From positions 1 to 64,000 of the forward strand of contig NZ_JAMCOJ010000009.1 in assembly GCF_023476645.1 (NCBI RefSeq): DNA of 64,000 nucleotides. Reading direction: 5' to 3'. Positions 37,475-45,314 of the stretch are shown here, piece by piece. Made by a program: the position numbers and the translations under genes. This stretch comes from Cellulophaga sp. 20_2_10 (GTDB taxonomy: Bacteria > Bacteroidota > Bacteroidia > Flavobacteriales > Flavobacteriaceae). How positions within the stretch are numbered: position 1 is the first letter of the stretch; each line of letters begins with the position of its first letter. Under the pieces are notes generated by a model that was not told where the DNA came from, did no database searches, and was given only the letters and a program-made list of their open reading frames with translations.

Positions 37475-38503
37475 CTATTGAGCGTGCTTAGCGTAATGCC
37501 TCCACTTCTCTATAACACTTGCCATATCTTCTGGTATTTCTGAGTTAAATCGCATTAATTCTTTAGTAACAGGATGCACAAAACCAAGAGTTTTAGCGTG
37601 TAATGCTTGTCTTGGTAATATTTTAAACGCATTATCTACAAACTGTTTGTATTTTGTAAATGTTGTGCCTTTTAAAATACGTTCTCCTCCATAGCGCTCA
37701 TCATTAAATAATGTATGCCCTATATATTTCATATGCACTCTAATCTGGTGCGTTCTACCTGTTTCTAATTTACAAGAAACTACAGTAACATACCCCAAAC
37801 GCTCTATTACTTTATAATGCGTTACCGCTTCTTTCCCCTCGTCTCCTTCAGGAAAAACATGCATTTGCAATCTGTTTTTTGGATGACGACCTAAATGACC
37901 TTCTATAGTACCTTCATCATCCTCTACATTACCCCAAACAATAGCAATATATTCTCTTTCTGATGTTTTATCAAAAAACTGCTTAGACAAGAAAGTCATA
38001 GCCGCTTCTGTTTTAGCAACTACTAAAAGTCCAGATGTATCTTTATCTATTCTATGCACCAACCCTGGTCTATCACTTGTATTGTTAGGCAACTCGTCCT
38101 TACAATGGTGCAATAATGCATTTATTAAGGTTCCAGAATAATTCCCATGACCTGGATGCACAACCATTCCTGGTTCTTTGTTTACTACCAAAAGAACATC
38201 ATCCTCATAGACAATATCTAAAGGTATATCTTCTGGCTGTAATAAAAACTCGTATGGTGGATGCGTAAACATAACGCGTATCTCATCACCTGCTTTTACT
38301 TTATAATTTTGCTTTACCACCACATTATTTACCCAAATGTGACCGTCTTTTGCTGCTTTTTGTATTTGACTACGTGTTGCGTTTTCAATAAAATTCATTA
38401 AAAACTTATCTATACGTAGCGGCTCTTGGCCTTTAGAAGCTATTACCTTATGATGTTCATAAAGTTCCTCCTCATTGGCTTGTGGTCCAAATTCTTCACT
38501 CAT
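37475..38503 (-). CDS. rluD: RluD-family 23S rRNA pseudouridine synthase
   Basis: 342-residue RluA/RluD-type pseudouridine synthase with an N-terminal S4 RNA-binding domain (about 27-85, RIDKFLMNFIENATRSQIQ) and the catalytic core with HRIDKDTSGLLVVAKT, whose aspartate is catalytic. The RTHQIRVHMKYIGH motif is also present. The S4-plus-RluD layout and length suggest the 23S helix 69 enzyme. The PASTA gene lies 24 bp upstream on the same strand. Confidence 0.94.
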   Translation of the reverse strand: MSEEFGPQANEEELYEHHKVIASKGQEPLRIDKFLMNFIENATRSQIQKAAKDGHIWVNNVVVKQNYKVKAGDEIRVMFTHPPYEFLLQPEDIPLDIVYEDDVLLVVNKEPGMVVHPGHGNYSGTLINALLHHCKDELPNNTSDRPGLVHRIDKDTSGLLVVAKTEAAMTFLSKQFFDKTSEREYIAIVWGNVEDDEGTIEGHLGRHPKNRLQMHVFPEGDEGKEAVTHYKVIERLGYVTVVSCKLETGRTHQIRVHMKYIGHTLFNDERYGGERILKGTTFTKYKQFVDNAFKILPRQALHAKTLGFVHPVTKELMRFNSEIPEDMASVIEKWRHYAKHAQ

Positions 38504-38527
38504 AAAATATGTAGCTTACTGTTGTTA

Positions 38528-39082
38528 TTAGTGGTTACCGTTACCACAAACCAATTCAACCTTAGATGTTTTTGGTAATTTTTCTCCGGCTTTAATTTCT
38601 TTTCCTTTGTACTTAATTTTAAGTACCATATCCTCGCCAATATTATCTACATAAGATACTTTTTGTACATCTAAACCAACAGCACGTAACATAGATGTTG
38701 CGTTTCTCTTCGTTTTTTGTATAACCTGTGGCACAGATACTTTTTTGTATCCAGAAGGATTTACTGTGAAATATATTTTTCTATTCTTTTTTACTTTGTT
38801 TCCTGCTGGTGGATTTTGCTCTATAATAGAAAACCTTGGGAAGTTTGGATTGTAATTAGCAGAATCTAAAACCTGAGATCGCAATCCAACTTTATCTATT
38901 TCGTGTTTCATTTGTGAAACTGCCATTCTAGAAAAATCTGGCACTTCTACAAACTCACCATGATTTGTAGTTGATTTTAACCATTGTAAAACTCCAAAAA
39001 CCAATAATACGACCACTACCAAGGCAATACCAAGTTGAATAATTAATGTTTTACTTTTTAAAAAGTTGAAAAAATTTCGCAT
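38528..39082 (-). CDS. Membrane-anchored PASTA-domain protein
   Basis: 184 residues from the ATG at 39082; an ORF extension to 39205 would overlap ddl and pass through a TATATTTG box (39101-39108), so the shorter start is preferred. There is a short cytoplasmic tail, one membrane segment (about 12-32) and two to three PASTA units (VPDFSRMAVSQM, VPQVIQKTKRNA). PASTA domains bind peptidoglycan precursors or cell-division proteins. There is no kinase or transpeptidase part. Divergent to ddl with about 100 bp between them and followed by rluD. Confidence 0.88.
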   Translation of the reverse strand: MRNFFNFLKSKTLIIQLGIALVVVVLLVFGVLQWLKSTTNHGEFVEVPDFSRMAVSQMKHEIDKVGLRSQVLDSANYNPNFPRFSIIEQNPPAGNKVKKNRKIYFTVNPSGYKKVSVPQVIQKTKRNATSMLRAVGLDVQKVSYVDNIGEDMVLKIKYKGKEIKAGEKLPKTSKVELVCGNGNH

Positions 39083-39100
39083 AACTATAATAATATCGCA

Positions 39101-39108
39101 CAAATATA
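39101..39108 (-). promoter_or_regulatory. -7 box upstream of PASTA gene
   Basis: TATATTTG on the minus strand matches TAnnTTTG and lies 19 bp before the ATG at 39082, which supports that start. No clear -33 TTG was found. Confidence 0.5.
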
Positions 39109-39182
39109 TAAAACCCAATGCTTTTTTCTTTAATTTAAAAAAATGATATTTGTTATTACCATTTAAGATTTCTATAAATACC

Positions 39183-40157
39183 ATGAAAAAAAATATTGCC
39201 ATCATTATGGGAGGCTACTCCAAGGAGTACAAAATATCCCTAAAAAGCGGAAACGTTGTCTACAAACACCTAGACACCAGCAAGTTTAACACGTACAGAA
39301 TTCACATTCTAAAAGATAAATGGGTTTATGTAGATGCAAACGATCAAGAGAGCCCTGTAGATAAAAGTGACTTTTCTATTATAGAAAATAATGAAAAAAT
39401 AAATTTTGATTGTGTTTTTAATGCAATTCACGGTACACCAGGAGAAGATGGTTACTTACAAGCCTATTTTAATTTAGTGGGTATAACCCAAACTGCCTGC
39501 GATTTTTATCAAGCTGCGCTTACATTTAATAAGAGAGACTTACTTAGCGTCCTAAAACCTTATGGTATTAAATCTGCAGATTCTTATTACCTTAATAAAG
39601 GGGATACCGTAAATGAAGGTGAAATTATAAATAAAGTTGGTTTACCATGTTTTGTAAAAGCGAATAAGGCAGGTAGTAGCTTTGGTATTTCTAAGGTTCA
39701 TAAAAAGGAAGACTTAGCAAAAGCTATAGAAAATGCTTATTTAGCCGATGATGAAATTATTATTGAAGCTTTTTTAGATGGCACAGAAGTATCTGTAGGT
39801 GTAATTATGTACAACGGAAAACCTACCGTTTTACCAATTACAGAAATAACTACAGAGAACGACTTTTTTGACTACGAAGCTAAGTACGAGGGCAAATCAC
39901 AAGAGATTACTCCTGCAAGAATTTCTAAAGAACAAGAAGAGAAAGTAAGCGAGATAGCTGCAAGAGTTTATAAAATTTTAAAAATGAAAGGATACTCCAG
40001 AAGCGAATTTATTTTTGTAGATAATGAACCTTTTATGCTAGAAATGAATACAACTCCTGGATTAACAGAAGAAAGTATTTTGCCACAACAAGCTGCTGTT
40101 GCAGGAATATCTCTTTCTGAGTTATTTGAAAGTGCTATAATAGAGGCTTTAAAATAA
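39183..40157 (+). CDS. ddl: D-alanine--D-alanine ligase
   Basis: 324 residues from the ATG at 39183 (MKKNIAIIMGGYSKEY); the upstream in-frame start at 39150 adds a non-conserved extension. ATP-grasp ligase making D-Ala-D-Ala for peptidoglycan. Visible: the N-terminal GGYSKEYKISLKSG, NAIHGTPGEDG, KANKAGSSFGISKV, and the metal-binding EMNTTPGLTEES. Family length is normal. Divergent from a PASTA protein and closed by a terminator before coaD. Confidence 0.96.
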   Translation: MKKNIAIIMGGYSKEYKISLKSGNVVYKHLDTSKFNTYRIHILKDKWVYVDANDQESPVDKSDFSIIENNEKINFDCVFNAIHGTPGEDGYLQAYFNLVGITQTACDFYQAALTFNKRDLLSVLKPYGIKSADSYYLNKGDTVNEGEIINKVGLPCFVKANKAGSSFGISKVHKKEDLAKAIENAYLADDEIIIEAFLDGTEVSVGVIMYNGKPTVLPITEITTENDFFDYEAKYEGKSQEITPARISKEQEEKVSEIAARVYKILKMKGYSRSEFIFVDNEPFMLEMNTTPGLTEESILPQQAAVAGISLSELFESAIIEALK

Positions 40158-40174
40158 TTTAGTTCTTTACTAGG

Positions 40175-40208
40175 GTGTATTAGAGTATGTAATACACTTA
40201 TTTTTTTT
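40175..40208 (+). terminator. Terminator between ddl and coaD
   Basis: GTGTATTA (40175-40182) pairs with TAATACAC (40190-40197), loop of seven, followed by TTA and eight T (40201-40208). It ends only 20 bp before the coaD ATG, so coaD must use readthrough or a promoter inside this stretch. Confidence 0.75.
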
Positions 40209-40228
40209 ACAAAATAAAACACAATTAT

Positions 40229-40684
40229 ATGAAACGTGCCATATTCCCCGGATCTTTTGACCCACTTACATTAGGACACACAGATATTATTAATAGAGGT
40301 ATTACTCTTTTTGATGAAGTAATTATCGCCATTGGTATTAATGCTGAAAAAAACTATATGTTTACTCTAGAACAGCGTATGCATTTTATTACCGAAGCTT
40401 TTAAAAACGAGCCAAAAATAAAAGTAATGACCTACAAGGGCCTTACCGTAGACTTCTGTAAAGAAGTAGATGCTCACTTTATTTTACGTGGATTACGTAA
40501 CCCGGGTGATTTTGAATTTGAAAAAGCTATTGCACACACAAACAGAAAGTTATCAGAAATTGAAACCGTATTTTTACTAACTTCATCTGGCAAGTCTTAC
40601 ATTAGCTCTTCTATTGTACGCGATGTAATTAGAAACAATGGTGATTATACTAGCTTGGTACCAGACACAGTTAGAGTTTCATAA
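40229..40684 (+). CDS. coaD: Phosphopantetheine adenylyltransferase
   Basis: 151-residue nucleotidyltransferase for the penultimate step of coenzyme A synthesis. It shows the FPGSFDPLTLGH (T/HxGH) nucleotide motif and the late ISSSIVRD. LRGLRNPGDFEFE binds substrate. The length is typical of the hexameric bacterial enzyme. Confidence 0.97.
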   Translation: MKRAIFPGSFDPLTLGHTDIINRGITLFDEVIIAIGINAEKNYMFTLEQRMHFITEAFKNEPKIKVMTYKGLTVDFCKEVDAHFILRGLRNPGDFEFEKAIAHTNRKLSEIETVFLLTSSGKSYISSSIVRDVIRNNGDYTSLVPDTVRVS

Positions 40685-40726
40685 ACACAAACCAATTGTA
40701 TTTTAACAAAATTGAAAACTACCAAA

Positions 40727-42472
40727 ATGAAAAAAATTATAGGTCTTTTTAGTCTATTATGCATAATTGCTTGTAGCGAAAAACCAGAAGACAAAGAAAA
40801 AGATTTTCAAACTTTTTTTGAAACCAGCAACGGACTAGAAACTCCTACATACACAGAAGTTATTGACTTTTACATTAAACTTGCTAAAGAGTTTCCGCAA
40901 ATAAATGTGCTTACTATTGGGGAAACAGATAGCGGCCTGCCATTGCATTTGGTAACCTATAATCCAGATGGTGAATTTAACTTTAACAAGCTAGAAGACA
41001 AAACCGTAATTTTAATAAACAACGGCATACACCCAGGAGAGAGTGATGGTATTGATGCTACTATGCTTTTGTTTAGAGATTTAGTGGTAAACAAAATTGG
41101 AGCACCAAGAAATACGGTACTAACTACTATTTCTATTTATAACGTTGGCGGTGCATTAAATCGTAATTCAACGTCTAGAACCAACCAAAATGGCCCTAAA
41201 GAATATGGATTTAGAGGTAATGCGCAAAATTATGATCTAAATAGAGATTTTATAAAGAACGATACCAAAAACGCAAGATCTTTTGCTGAGATCTTCCACT
41301 TAACAAAACCAGAAATCTTTATAGACAACCACGTTAGTAATGGTGCAGATTACCAGTACTCTTTAACGCACCTCTTTACACAACACAATAAATTGGGTGG
41401 CGATTTAGGGAACTATTTACATACAGAAATGATGCCTACACTAGAAACATCATTAGAAGAAATAAACTGGCCAATTACGCCCTACGTTAACGTTTTTAAT
41501 ACTGTTCCTGAAAAAGGATTTTCTCAATTTATGGATTACCCCAGATACTCTACCGGCTACACAACTCTATGGAATACCTTAGGTTTAATGGTAGAAACGC
41601 ATATGCTTAAACCTTATAAAAAACGAGTTATGGGGACGTACTATCTAATGCAGAAAATGATAGACATATCTGAAAAAGATGGTGAAAAAATTAAAGAATT
41701 AAGAGCTAATGCTTTCGCAGCAGATCAAGAAAAAGCAACTTACCCTATACAATACACCATAGACACTACTAAAACATCTACTTTAAACTTTAAAGGGTAT
41801 GAGGCAGATTTTATAGAGAGTGAAGTTACTGGACTTACTAGACTAAAGTACGACAGGTCTAGACCGTTTACAAAAAAGGTAGAATACAAAAATTACATAA
41901 AGCCTACTAAATTTGTTACCATACCAGAAGCATACATTATTCCTAAAGGATGGAAAAAAGTGATTCCGTTTTTAGAGGTTAACAAAATAAATTATACCCA
42001 ACTAGAAAAAGACACCGTTATAAACGTAGCATCTTACAGAATTAAAGATTACCAAACGCGTAAATCTGCTTATGAAGGTCACTACCCTCATAACAACACA
42101 ACTGTTACTAGCAGTATGCAAAATGTACAATTTTTAAAGGGCGATTATTATGTACCTACAAACCAACCAGGTTTACGTTACATATTAGAAACACTAGAGC
42201 CAGAAGCTATTGACTCATTTTTTAATTGGAACTTTTTTGACACAATTCTACAACAGAAAGAAGGCTTTTCTCCTTATGTTTTTGAAGACGTTGCTGCACA
42301 GCTATTAAAAAATAACCCTGCTCTTAAAGCAGAATTTGATCTTAAAAAATCTGAAGACGAAAGTTTTGCTAGTAGCTGGTACGCACAGTTAGATTGGCTG
42401 CACAAAAAATCTCCTAATTATGAAAAAGCACACTTACAATATCCTATATACAGAGTATTGAAGAGTAACTAA
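40727..42472 (+). CDS. M14-family zinc carboxypeptidase lipoprotein
   Basis: 581 residues from the ATG at 40727; the ORF can be extended to a TTG at 40712 but the ATG begins a clean lipoprotein signal with lipobox CIIAC. M14 metallopeptidase: zinc ligands in NNGIHPGESDG (His and Glu) and the later FIDNHVSNGADY histidine region. It probably trims peptides at the cell surface or in the periplasm. The second half (about 350-581) is a poorly characterised extension. Its stop codon abuts that of the convergent NUDIX gene with no gap. Confidence 0.9.
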   Translation: MKKIIGLFSLLCIIACSEKPEDKEKDFQTFFETSNGLETPTYTEVIDFYIKLAKEFPQINVLTIGETDSGLPLHLVTYNPDGEFNFNKLEDKTVILINNGIHPGESDGIDATMLLFRDLVVNKIGAPRNTVLTTISIYNVGGALNRNSTSRTNQNGPKEYGFRGNAQNYDLNRDFIKNDTKNARSFAEIFHLTKPEIFIDNHVSNGADYQYSLTHLFTQHNKLGGDLGNYLHTEMMPTLETSLEEINWPITPYVNVFNTVPEKGFSQFMDYPRYSTGYTTLWNTLGLMVETHMLKPYKKRVMGTYYLMQKMIDISEKDGEKIKELRANAFAADQEKATYPIQYTIDTTKTSTLNFKGYEADFIESEVTGLTRLKYDRSRPFTKKVEYKNYIKPTKFVTIPEAYIIPKGWKKVIPFLEVNKINYTQLEKDTVINVASYRIKDYQTRKSAYEGHYPHNNTTVTSSMQNVQFLKGDYYVPTNQPGLRYILETLEPEAIDSFFNWNFFDTILQQKEGFSPYVFEDVAAQLLKNNPALKAEFDLKKSEDESFASSWYAQLDWLHKKSPNYEKAHLQYPIYRVLKSN

Positions 42473-42483
42473 TTACTCTTCAA
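42458..42483. repeat. Inverted repeat containing both convergent stop codons
   Basis: Perfect 11-bp arms TTGAAGAGTAA (42458-42468) and TTACTCTTCAA (42473-42483) with a CTAA loop. The M14 stop (42470-42472) and the NUDIX stop (complement of 42473-42475) are inside it. No T run follows, so it is not a canonical terminator. Confidence 0.7.
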
Positions 42484-43060
42484 ACAAAATTTTAATGTTA
42501 GCATAAGAATTCTCTAAGGCCTTGGCAATTTTCCCAGGGCCTTTCCATTTCACCTTCTCTATACCCTCCTCTTTTTGTCCAGTAAGCTCTCCTTCATAAG
42601 AGGTATTCATAGCAAACCAATGCACCTCCTTTAGTTTATATTTACCATTACGCTTAAAAATATGGTAGGTAATTTTTAACAAGTTTTCAATTTTTAAGCC
42701 TTGCACACCCGTCTCCTCCTCTACTTCTCTAATAGCGCAATCCTCAATAGTTTCGCCTTTATCTAGTTTTCCTTTAGGCAAATCCCACTTATCATTTCTA
42801 TAAATAAAAAGTACTTTACCCGCATCATTTGTTACCACGCCACCGCCAGCAACAACAATAGGAATATTCTTGGCAAATTTCTTTAAAATCTCCTCTTTAT
42901 TAGGATGATAGATGTATGCCTTAGGCAATTTATTCTTAGACAAGGCTTTTATAGCCTCATTAATTGCCTCCCCATTTAATAAAAAATATTTATTATCTGC
43001 GATATCTGACAGTTTATTTGTCAAAATCAAGGGCAATTCATTCACAAAAACTTTATACAT
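42473..43060 (-). CDS. NUDIX hydrolase
   Basis: 195 residues from the ATG at 43060, preferred over 43087, which lies inside pyrE. The Nudix box is GKLDKGETIEDCAIREVEEETG (motif GX5EX7REUXEEXGU, seen near residues 120-142) with the preceding KWDLPKG. It hydrolyses a nucleoside diphosphate linked to some other group; substrate unknown. An N-terminal segment of about 85 residues (MYKVFVNELPLIL) precedes the Nudix fold and is typical of this flavobacterial group. Divergent from pyrE with only 7 bp between start codons. Confidence 0.92.
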   Translation of the reverse strand: MYKVFVNELPLILTNKLSDIADNKYFLLNGEAINEAIKALSKNKLPKAYIYHPNKEEILKKFAKNIPIVVAGGGVVTNDAGKVLFIYRNDKWDLPKGKLDKGETIEDCAIREVEEETGVQGLKIENLLKITYHIFKRNGKYKLKEVHWFAMNTSYEGELTGQKEEGIEKVKWKGPGKIAKALENSYANIKILFEE

Positions 43061-43063
43061 TTG
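43056..43063 (+). promoter_or_regulatory. pyrE -7 box next to the start codon
   Basis: TACATTTG matches TAnnTTTG and ends 4 bp before the pyrE ATG at 43068. Expected transcription start is at or just before the ATG, so the mRNA may be leaderless. The box also covers the first codon of the divergent NUDIX gene. No -33 TTG is seen at normal spacing. Confidence 0.5.
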
Positions 43064-43067
43064 CGGT

Positions 43068-43712
43068 ATGGTTTTAAATAAAGACACTGCAAAAAAAACA
43101 GCCGAACTTCTATTGCAAATTAATGCAATTAAGTTGAAACCAGAAAATCCTTTTACATGGGCTTCTGGATGGCAATCTCCAATCTATTGTGATAATAGAA
43201 TTATTCTGTCATATCCTATTATTCGCAACTACGTTCGCGAAGAAATGGCTAAACAGGTAGAAGCTCTATACGGCAAACCAGATGTTATTGCTGGTGTAGC
43301 TACTGGTGCCATTGGTATTGGTATGCTTGTTGCAGAGTATTTAGGACTTCCGTTTGTATACGTTAGACCAGAAGCAAAATCGCACGGCAGACAAAACCAA
43401 ATAGAAGGCCATCTATCTCCGAACCAAAACGTTGTGGTAATAGAAGATCTAATTAGCACAGGAAAAAGTAGTTTAAATGCTGTAAAGGCTCTTAAAGAAG
43501 CTGGCGCCAACATTAAAGGCATGGTTGCCATTTTTACTTACGGTTTTGATGTTGCTGAAGAAAATTTTAAAAGCGAAGATATAGAATTACATACATTAAG
43601 TGACTACCCTAACTTAATACAACAGGCGTCTGACACTAACTATGTTCAAGAAAAACAATTAAACACACTACTGCAATGGAAAAGTAATCCAGCAGTATGG
43701 AAACCAGAATAA
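43068..43712 (+). CDS. pyrE: Orotate phosphoribosyltransferase
   Basis: 214 residues from the ATG at 43068 (MVLNKDTAKKTAELL); the longer ORF upstream is only antisense to the NUDIX gene. Converts orotate and PRPP to OMP in pyrimidine synthesis. FTWASGWQSPIYCDNR is the substrate loop, YVRPEAKSHGRQNQIEG the flexible catalytic loop, and VVVIEDLISTGKS the PRPP-binding motif. An SRPBCC gene follows after one base. Confidence 0.96.
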   Translation: MVLNKDTAKKTAELLLQINAIKLKPENPFTWASGWQSPIYCDNRIILSYPIIRNYVREEMAKQVEALYGKPDVIAGVATGAIGIGMLVAEYLGLPFVYVRPEAKSHGRQNQIEGHLSPNQNVVVIEDLISTGKSSLNAVKALKEAGANIKGMVAIFTYGFDVAEENFKSEDIELHTLSDYPNLIQQASDTNYVQEKQLNTLLQWKSNPAVWKPE

Positions 43713-43713
43713 T

Positions 43714-44106
43714 ATGCATATAGAAGCACCAAAAAAAACAGTAGCTAAAAGCGATAAAGAGGTTTTTGATTTCTTAATTGATATTAAAAATTTTGAAAAA
43801 CTAATGCCAGATAACATTAGTAAGTTTGAAGTATTAAGTGAAGATAAATTTCTTTTTGCCCTTAAGGGGATGCCAGAAATCGTTTTAAAATTAAAAGAAC
43901 AATATCCTAACAATAAAATAATATTAGGAGCTGCTAGCGAAAAATTACCTTTTACATTAACAGCAGACATTACTAGTCTTTCCGCAACAGAAACTGAAGT
44001 TACTTTAAGTTTTGAAGGCGAATTTAACGCTATGATGGCAATGATGATCAAAGGCCCTATCACTAAATTTATAGATACATTATCAGAAAACCTACAGGTT
44101 ATCTAA
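43714..44106 (+). CDS. SRPBCC (START-like) fold protein
   Basis: 130-residue protein with the SRPBCC layout: an N-terminal strand, VFDFLIDIKNFEKLMPDNI helices, and later antiparallel strands with a long C-terminal helix. The fold binds hydrophobic ligands; no function is known for this flavobacterial orphan group. It begins one base after pyrE, so co-translation with PyrE is likely, and it overlaps the convergent birA by 4 bp. Confidence 0.85.
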   Translation: MHIEAPKKTVAKSDKEVFDFLIDIKNFEKLMPDNISKFEVLSEDKFLFALKGMPEIVLKLKEQYPNNKIILGAASEKLPFTLTADITSLSATETEVTLSFEGEFNAMMAMMIKGPITKFIDTLSENLQVI

Positions 44107-44834
44107 TATAACAACTGTATTTCTTTTAAGTTATATTCTTTAAAAATATTATCCTCTAGTAGAACTATTAGTTTTCCGCTAGAGGATACTCCTTTTATAA
44201 AGCCCATAAACAACTCTCCTGCATTATCTTTAAATGTTGATGGCTTATTTACTCTAAACATAATTTCTTGGTACAAGGCTCTTAATGCATCAGGATTCTC
44301 CAAAAAATCTTTTGTTACGTATTTTTTTAATTTCTGAAGTATACTATTTAAAACTTCATCCAAATTAAAAGTTTCTCCTTTTAATAATTTTAAAGAGGAG
44401 ACATTTGGCAAATTATTGAACAATAATTGATTTACATTTAGCCCTATCCCTATAATTGAAGATTGTATTTTACTGCCAATCAATATATTTTCAATTAAAA
44501 TACCACAAATTTTAGAGTTAGCTGACAGAATGTCGTTTGGCCACTTTACAGCCAAACTAGGTATATTTAACTGTTGCAGAGCTTCGTACATCGCCAAAGA
44601 AACACACATATTTAACAAAAACTGATCTGCAACCTCCAAACCTCCTCCCTTCTTCAATACACTAAAAGTCAAGTTTTTACCGGGCTCAGCCAACCATTGC
44701 GTACCCATTTGCCCACGTCCTTGCAATTGATTTTCGGTCACAACTACAGTAAAATCGTCTACATTAGCAGAGACAATTAACTGCTTTAAATACTCGTTTG
44801 TAGAGTTGGTGGCATTAAGTTTGATTATGTGCAT
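44103..44834 (-). CDS. birA: Biotin--[acetyl-CoA-carboxylase] ligase
   Basis: 243-residue biotin protein ligase without the N-terminal DNA-binding domain of the E. coli repressor, so it is catalytic only. Motifs: TNEYLKQL at the start, QLQGRGQMGTQW (GRGxxG biotinyl-AMP loop), LAVKWPND, KICGILIE and GIGLNVNQ. It would biotinylate Lys1116 of the pyruvate carboxylase encoded at 31581. It converges with the SRPBCC gene and is divergent from rsfS. Confidence 0.95.
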   Translation of the reverse strand: MHIIKLNATNSTNEYLKQLIVSANVDDFTVVVTENQLQGRGQMGTQWLAEPGKNLTFSVLKKGGGLEVADQFLLNMCVSLAMYEALQQLNIPSLAVKWPNDILSANSKICGILIENILIGSKIQSSIIGIGLNVNQLLFNNLPNVSSLKLLKGETFNLDEVLNSILQKLKKYVTKDFLENPDALRALYQEIMFRVNKPSTFKDNAGELFMGFIKGVSSSGKLIVLLEDNIFKEYNLKEIQLLY

Positions 44835-44900
44835 ATGTGGATTATTATAATATTCTGCAATCTTATGTTAAAAACAATAGTTAAAAAAACAAAAAAACAA

Positions 44901-44908
44901 TAACTTTG
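44901..44908 (+). promoter_or_regulatory. rsfS-ftsH promoter -7 box
   Basis: TAACTTTG matches TAnnTTTG; the ATG is 19 bp downstream. No clear -33 TTG at the right distance. Confidence 0.45.
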
Positions 44909-44927
44909 TATAATCTAAAATTTTTGA

Positions 44928-45305
44928 ATGCAAAAAAATACAACTAGTGCAGACGAACTAATCGCTTTAATTTTACAAGGGATTGATGATGTTAAAGGGC
45001 ACGATATAAATTTACTTGATCTTAGGGATATAGACAACACTGTTTGCGACTATTTTATAGTTTGCAATGGTACCTCTAATACGCATGTTAATGCAATAGT
45101 AGGTTCAGTACAAAAAACCGTTAGTAAAGCAATTCACGACAAACCTTGGCACGTAGAAGGATCAGACAATTCTGAGTGGGTTTTACTTGACTACATAAAT
45201 GTTGTAGTACACGTTTTCCAAAAACAAATAAGAGAGTTCTATGATATAGAAGGACTTTGGGGAGACGCAAAAATTACCGCAATAGAAAGTAGTTTTAACC
45301 AGTAA
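44928..45305 (+). CDS. rsfS: Ribosomal silencing factor RsfS
   Basis: 125-residue RsfS/Iojap protein that binds uL14 on the 50S subunit and blocks subunit joining in starvation. It has the conserved VCDYFIVCNGTSNTHVNAI block and the PWHVEG and WVLLDYINVVVHVF segments. It is followed by ftsH after 9 bp, an arrangement common in Bacteroidota. Confidence 0.95.
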   Translation: MQKNTTSADELIALILQGIDDVKGHDINLLDLRDIDNTVCDYFIVCNGTSNTHVNAIVGSVQKTVSKAIHDKPWHVEGSDNSEWVLLDYINVVVHVFQKQIREFYDIEGLWGDAKITAIESSFNQ

Positions 45306-45314
45306 AAAAAAATA

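Noticed and set aside
42912-43067. N-terminal extension of pyrE
   Set aside because: Antisense to the NUDIX gene; PyrE similarity begins at the ATG at 43068.
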